Positions 24,461 to 26,100 of a DNA stretch of 26,100 nucleotides are shown piece by piece. Under the pieces are notes generated by a model. It was given only the letters and a program-made list of their open reading frames with translations. It ran no database searches and was not told where the DNA came from. This DNA is from an uncultured Lysobacteraceae bacterium. Its GTDB lineage: Bacteria > Pseudomonadota > Gammaproteobacteria > Xanthomonadales > Rhodanobacteraceae. The stretch is from the NCBI GenBank assembly GCA_946482585.1, contig CAMLSI010000015.1:1-26100 (forward strand). Reading direction: 5' to 3'. The translations under genes and the position numbers were made by a program. Position 1 is the stretch's first letter; every line of letters starts with the position of its first letter.

Positions 24461-25534
24461 GTGATACTGCCGTTCCCACGCGAGTTTGCCGAAGACGCTG
24501 CCGAACGCTCCGTTCCGGACGTGGCCCAGGCGCGGCGCCTGCTGGCTTCGCTCGCGCCCGGGCTGAGCGCCGCGCTCGCGCAACGTCGCCGCACGCTTGC
24601 GCCGATCACGTCCGGGCGCGACGGGGAACGCGTCGATCGGGCCGAGGCCGCGGTCGAACTCGCCTACGCACGCCTCGCCGTGCGTCACGGCAGCTGGGGC
24701 GACGATTTCCACGCCTATCACAACGAACACCACATTCTGGAAATTTTCGACAGCCGCATCGCACGACTCCTGCAGCAGGCCGGCGTGCACGCGCTGAGCC
24801 TCGACGATTGGCTGCTGCTCGGACTGTTCGCCGCATGCCACGACCTGCGGCAGCGCGAAGCGGCGGTCTACAGCGCCGGCGTCGGCAGCAACGAACGCGC
24901 GAGCATCGAGGAAGGTTTCCGCATTCTCGATCTGGTCGGCTTCGACCGCGCGCGCGACGCCGCGTTCTATATCGGGCTCGAGCTCACGATCGCAGGCTCG
25001 ACGTTCGACGCGCGACCGCCGGCCCAGGATTGGGAGTACAACTCGGTCGACCTCGTGCAGGGCGGCGGCGCGCTCGCGTCGAAGCTCGACACCAAGCTCG
25101 ACAAGCACGCGCCGGGCTGGCGCGACGACCCGGCTCTGCAGCATGCGCTCGAGCTCGCGCTGATCGCCGCCGACCTGGATACGGCAAACGTCGCCGAGCC
25201 GTTCGCGCGCTTCGTCGAAACCGGCATGCGGCTGTGCCAGGAGCGCGAGATGCGTTGTCACCGCGAAACCAGCGACGCCGCCTCGGCCTTGCCGGTGTTC
25301 GGATTCCTGACCGACGGCCAGGAACGCTTCTTCTTCGAGCTGCATCGCTTCAATTCCGAACTCGGCCGCAAAACGTTTTCCGGCGCCAAGCAGGCGAATG
25401 CACAGCCGCTGCGCGCGCTGACGATGGCCTTGCGCGCGCGGATGGCCATGGGCGGCAAGCCGGCCAACGGCGACGCCGTCATCGACGCGATGCGCGAACT
25501 GACGCGCGATTTCGAAATGCGCCGCCTGAGCTGA
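24461..25534 (+). CDS. HD-type metal-dependent hydrolase resembling class I phosphodiesterases
   Basis: 357 aa, soluble, with no signal peptide. The pattern [11 protein letters not shown] (86-96), [11 protein letters not shown] (119-129) and [13 protein letters not shown] (235-247) follows the order and spacing of metal ligands in class I cyclic-nucleotide phosphodiesterases: YHN-x-x-H, HD, then A-D-L. A stretch [14 protein letters not shown] after the HD recalls the G-x-x-N-x-F region of those enzymes. I infer a divalent-metal phosphohydrolase; the substrate is unknown and cyclic nucleotides are only one possibility. The C-terminal ~80 residues are helical and unassigned. It starts with GTG and has its own TATACT box. 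Between radC and folE it has no functional partner I recognise. Confidence 0.7.
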   Translation: MILPFPREFAEDAAERSVPDVAQARRLLASLAPGLSAALAQRRRTLAPITSGRDGERVDRAEAAVELAYARLAVRHGSWGDDFHAYHNEHHILEIFDSRIARLLQQAGVHALSLDDWLLLGLFAACHDLRQREAAVYSAGVGSNERASIEEGFRILDLVGFDRARDAAFYIGLELTIAGSTFDARPPAQDWEYNSVDLVQGGGALASKLDTKLDKHAPGWRDDPALQHALELALIAADLDTANVAEPFARFVETGMRLCQEREMRCHRETSDAASALPVFGFLTDGQERFFFELHRFNSELGRKTFSGAKQANAQPLRALTMALRARMAMGGKPANGDAVIDAMRELTRDFEMRRLS

Positions 25535-25557
25535 GCCGCGCGCGACGCGATCCGGCC

Positions 25558-25563
25558 TACAAT
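25558..25563 (+). promoter_or_regulatory. -10 box of folE
   Basis: TACAAT lies 30 bases before the folE ATG, inside GCCTACAATCG, a string shared with the pyrE promoter. There is no clear -35 hexamer, and only a weak GGAT ribosome site. Confidence 0.4.
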
Positions 25564-25593
25564 CGCGATTCCGTTGCCGTTGCGGATCCTCTC

Positions 25594-26100
25594 ATGACTG
25601 ACGAATCCTCCAAGCCCGTCGATCGCGCCGAAGCCGAGGCAGCCGTGCGCACGCTGCTGCGCTGGGCCGGCGACGACCCGCAGCGCGAAGGCCTCATCGA
25701 CACGCCGCGCCGTGTCGTCGATGCCTATCGCGACTGGTTTTCCGGCTACGGCGAAGATCCCGCCGAATACTTGCGCCGCACCTTCGAGGAAGTCGCGGGC
25801 TACGACGAACTCATCGTGCTGCGCGACATCGAATTCGAGTCGCACTGCGAGCACCACATGGCGCCGATCATCGGCCGCGCGCACGTCGGCTATCTGCCGA
25901 CCGACAAGGTCGTCGGCATCTCGAAGCTCGCGCGTGTCGTCGAAGGTTTCGCGCGCCGCTTCCAGGTGCAGGAGAAGATGACGGCGCAGATCGCGCATTG
26001 CATCGAAGACGTGCTCAAGCCGCGCGGCGTCGGCGTCGTCATCGAGGCCGCGCATCAGTGCATGACGACGCGCGGCGTGCACAAGACCGGCGTATCGATG
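25594..26100 (+). CDS. folE: GTP cyclohydrolase I, 5' part (cut by window end)
   Basis: Catalyses GTP to 7,8-dihydroneopterin triphosphate, the first step of tetrahydrofolate synthesis. The 169 visible codons include [20 protein letters not shown] at the N-terminus and the zinc and catalytic motifs [20 protein letters not shown] (C85, H88) and [13 protein letters not shown] (C156). The zinc ligands identify a type IA enzyme. The reading frame is still open at the last base of the window, so perhaps 30 residues are missing. Confidence 0.97.
   Translation, partial: MTDESSKPVDRAEAEAAVRTLLRWAGDDPQREGLIDTPRRVVDAYRDWFSGYGEDPAEYLRRTFEEVAGYDELIVLRDIEFESHCEHHMAPIIGRAHVGYLPTDKVVGISKLARVVEGFARRFQVQEKMTAQIAHCIEDVLKPRGVGVVIEAAHQCMTTRGVHKTGVSM

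Noticed and set aside
1..26100. Defence island, prophage, integron, CRISPR or IS element
   Set aside because: No transposase, integrase, cas-like gene, spaced direct repeats or tRNA-end attachment site was found on reading either strand.

Overview
The window is GC-rich chromosomal DNA, probably from a gammaproteobacterium of the Xanthomonadales/Rhodanobacteraceae type (Dokdonella- or Lysobacter-like). This is inferred from gene order (tyrS divergent from an M23 peptidase and anmK; radC divergent from coaBC-dut-algC), from the TyrZ-type TyrS, and from the '-ADGFE-' tail of a secreted protein. No database search was possible. I saw no tRNA, rRNA, CRISPR array, IS element or prophage.

Layout. 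1-1312: tyrS (-) with a hairpin just beyond its stop. 1514-4112 (+): membrane-anchored M23 endopeptidase and anmK. 4097-6577 (-): an orphan ribbon-helix-helix antitoxin-like protein, the muropeptide permease ampG, and xth (exonuclease III). The peptidase, AmpG and AnmK place three steps of peptidoglycan turnover and recycling next to each other. 6652-12233: a two-gene RND efflux operon (-; permease first, adaptor second, no outer-membrane factor) and a divergent regulator (+) with about seven membrane helices and an AraC-type HTH. 12222-14875 (-): a DUF2306 membrane protein and a LytS/LytTR two-component pair with a 4-base start/stop overlap. 14985-16352 (+): pyrE and an exported DUF4124 coiled-coil protein. 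16353-19331 (+): the 5' relic of a decayed secreted repeat gene, then an intact 866-aa secreted protein with 14 PD40/WD40-like repeats. 19433-23568 (-): coaBC-dut-algC operon, with a long membrane-anchored AlgC. 23689-26100 (+): radC, an HD-type hydrolase resembling class I phosphodiesterases, and the 5' part of folE, cut by the window end.

The points most worth a second look are: (1) the frame-scrambled relic of a repeat at 16510-16763, directly upstream of and overlapping the start of the 14-repeat protein; (2) a perfect 11-bp inverted repeat that covers the -10 box, Shine-Dalgarno and start codon of xth; (3) an RND permease whose usual TM4 Asp-Asp pair reads Glu-Gly, paired with a seven-helix AraC-type regulator; (4) the PDE-like HD protein between radC and folE; and (5) the orphan antitoxin between two peptidoglycan recycling genes. 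I do not see a clearly new multigene defence or mobile system; most of the window is housekeeping DNA.
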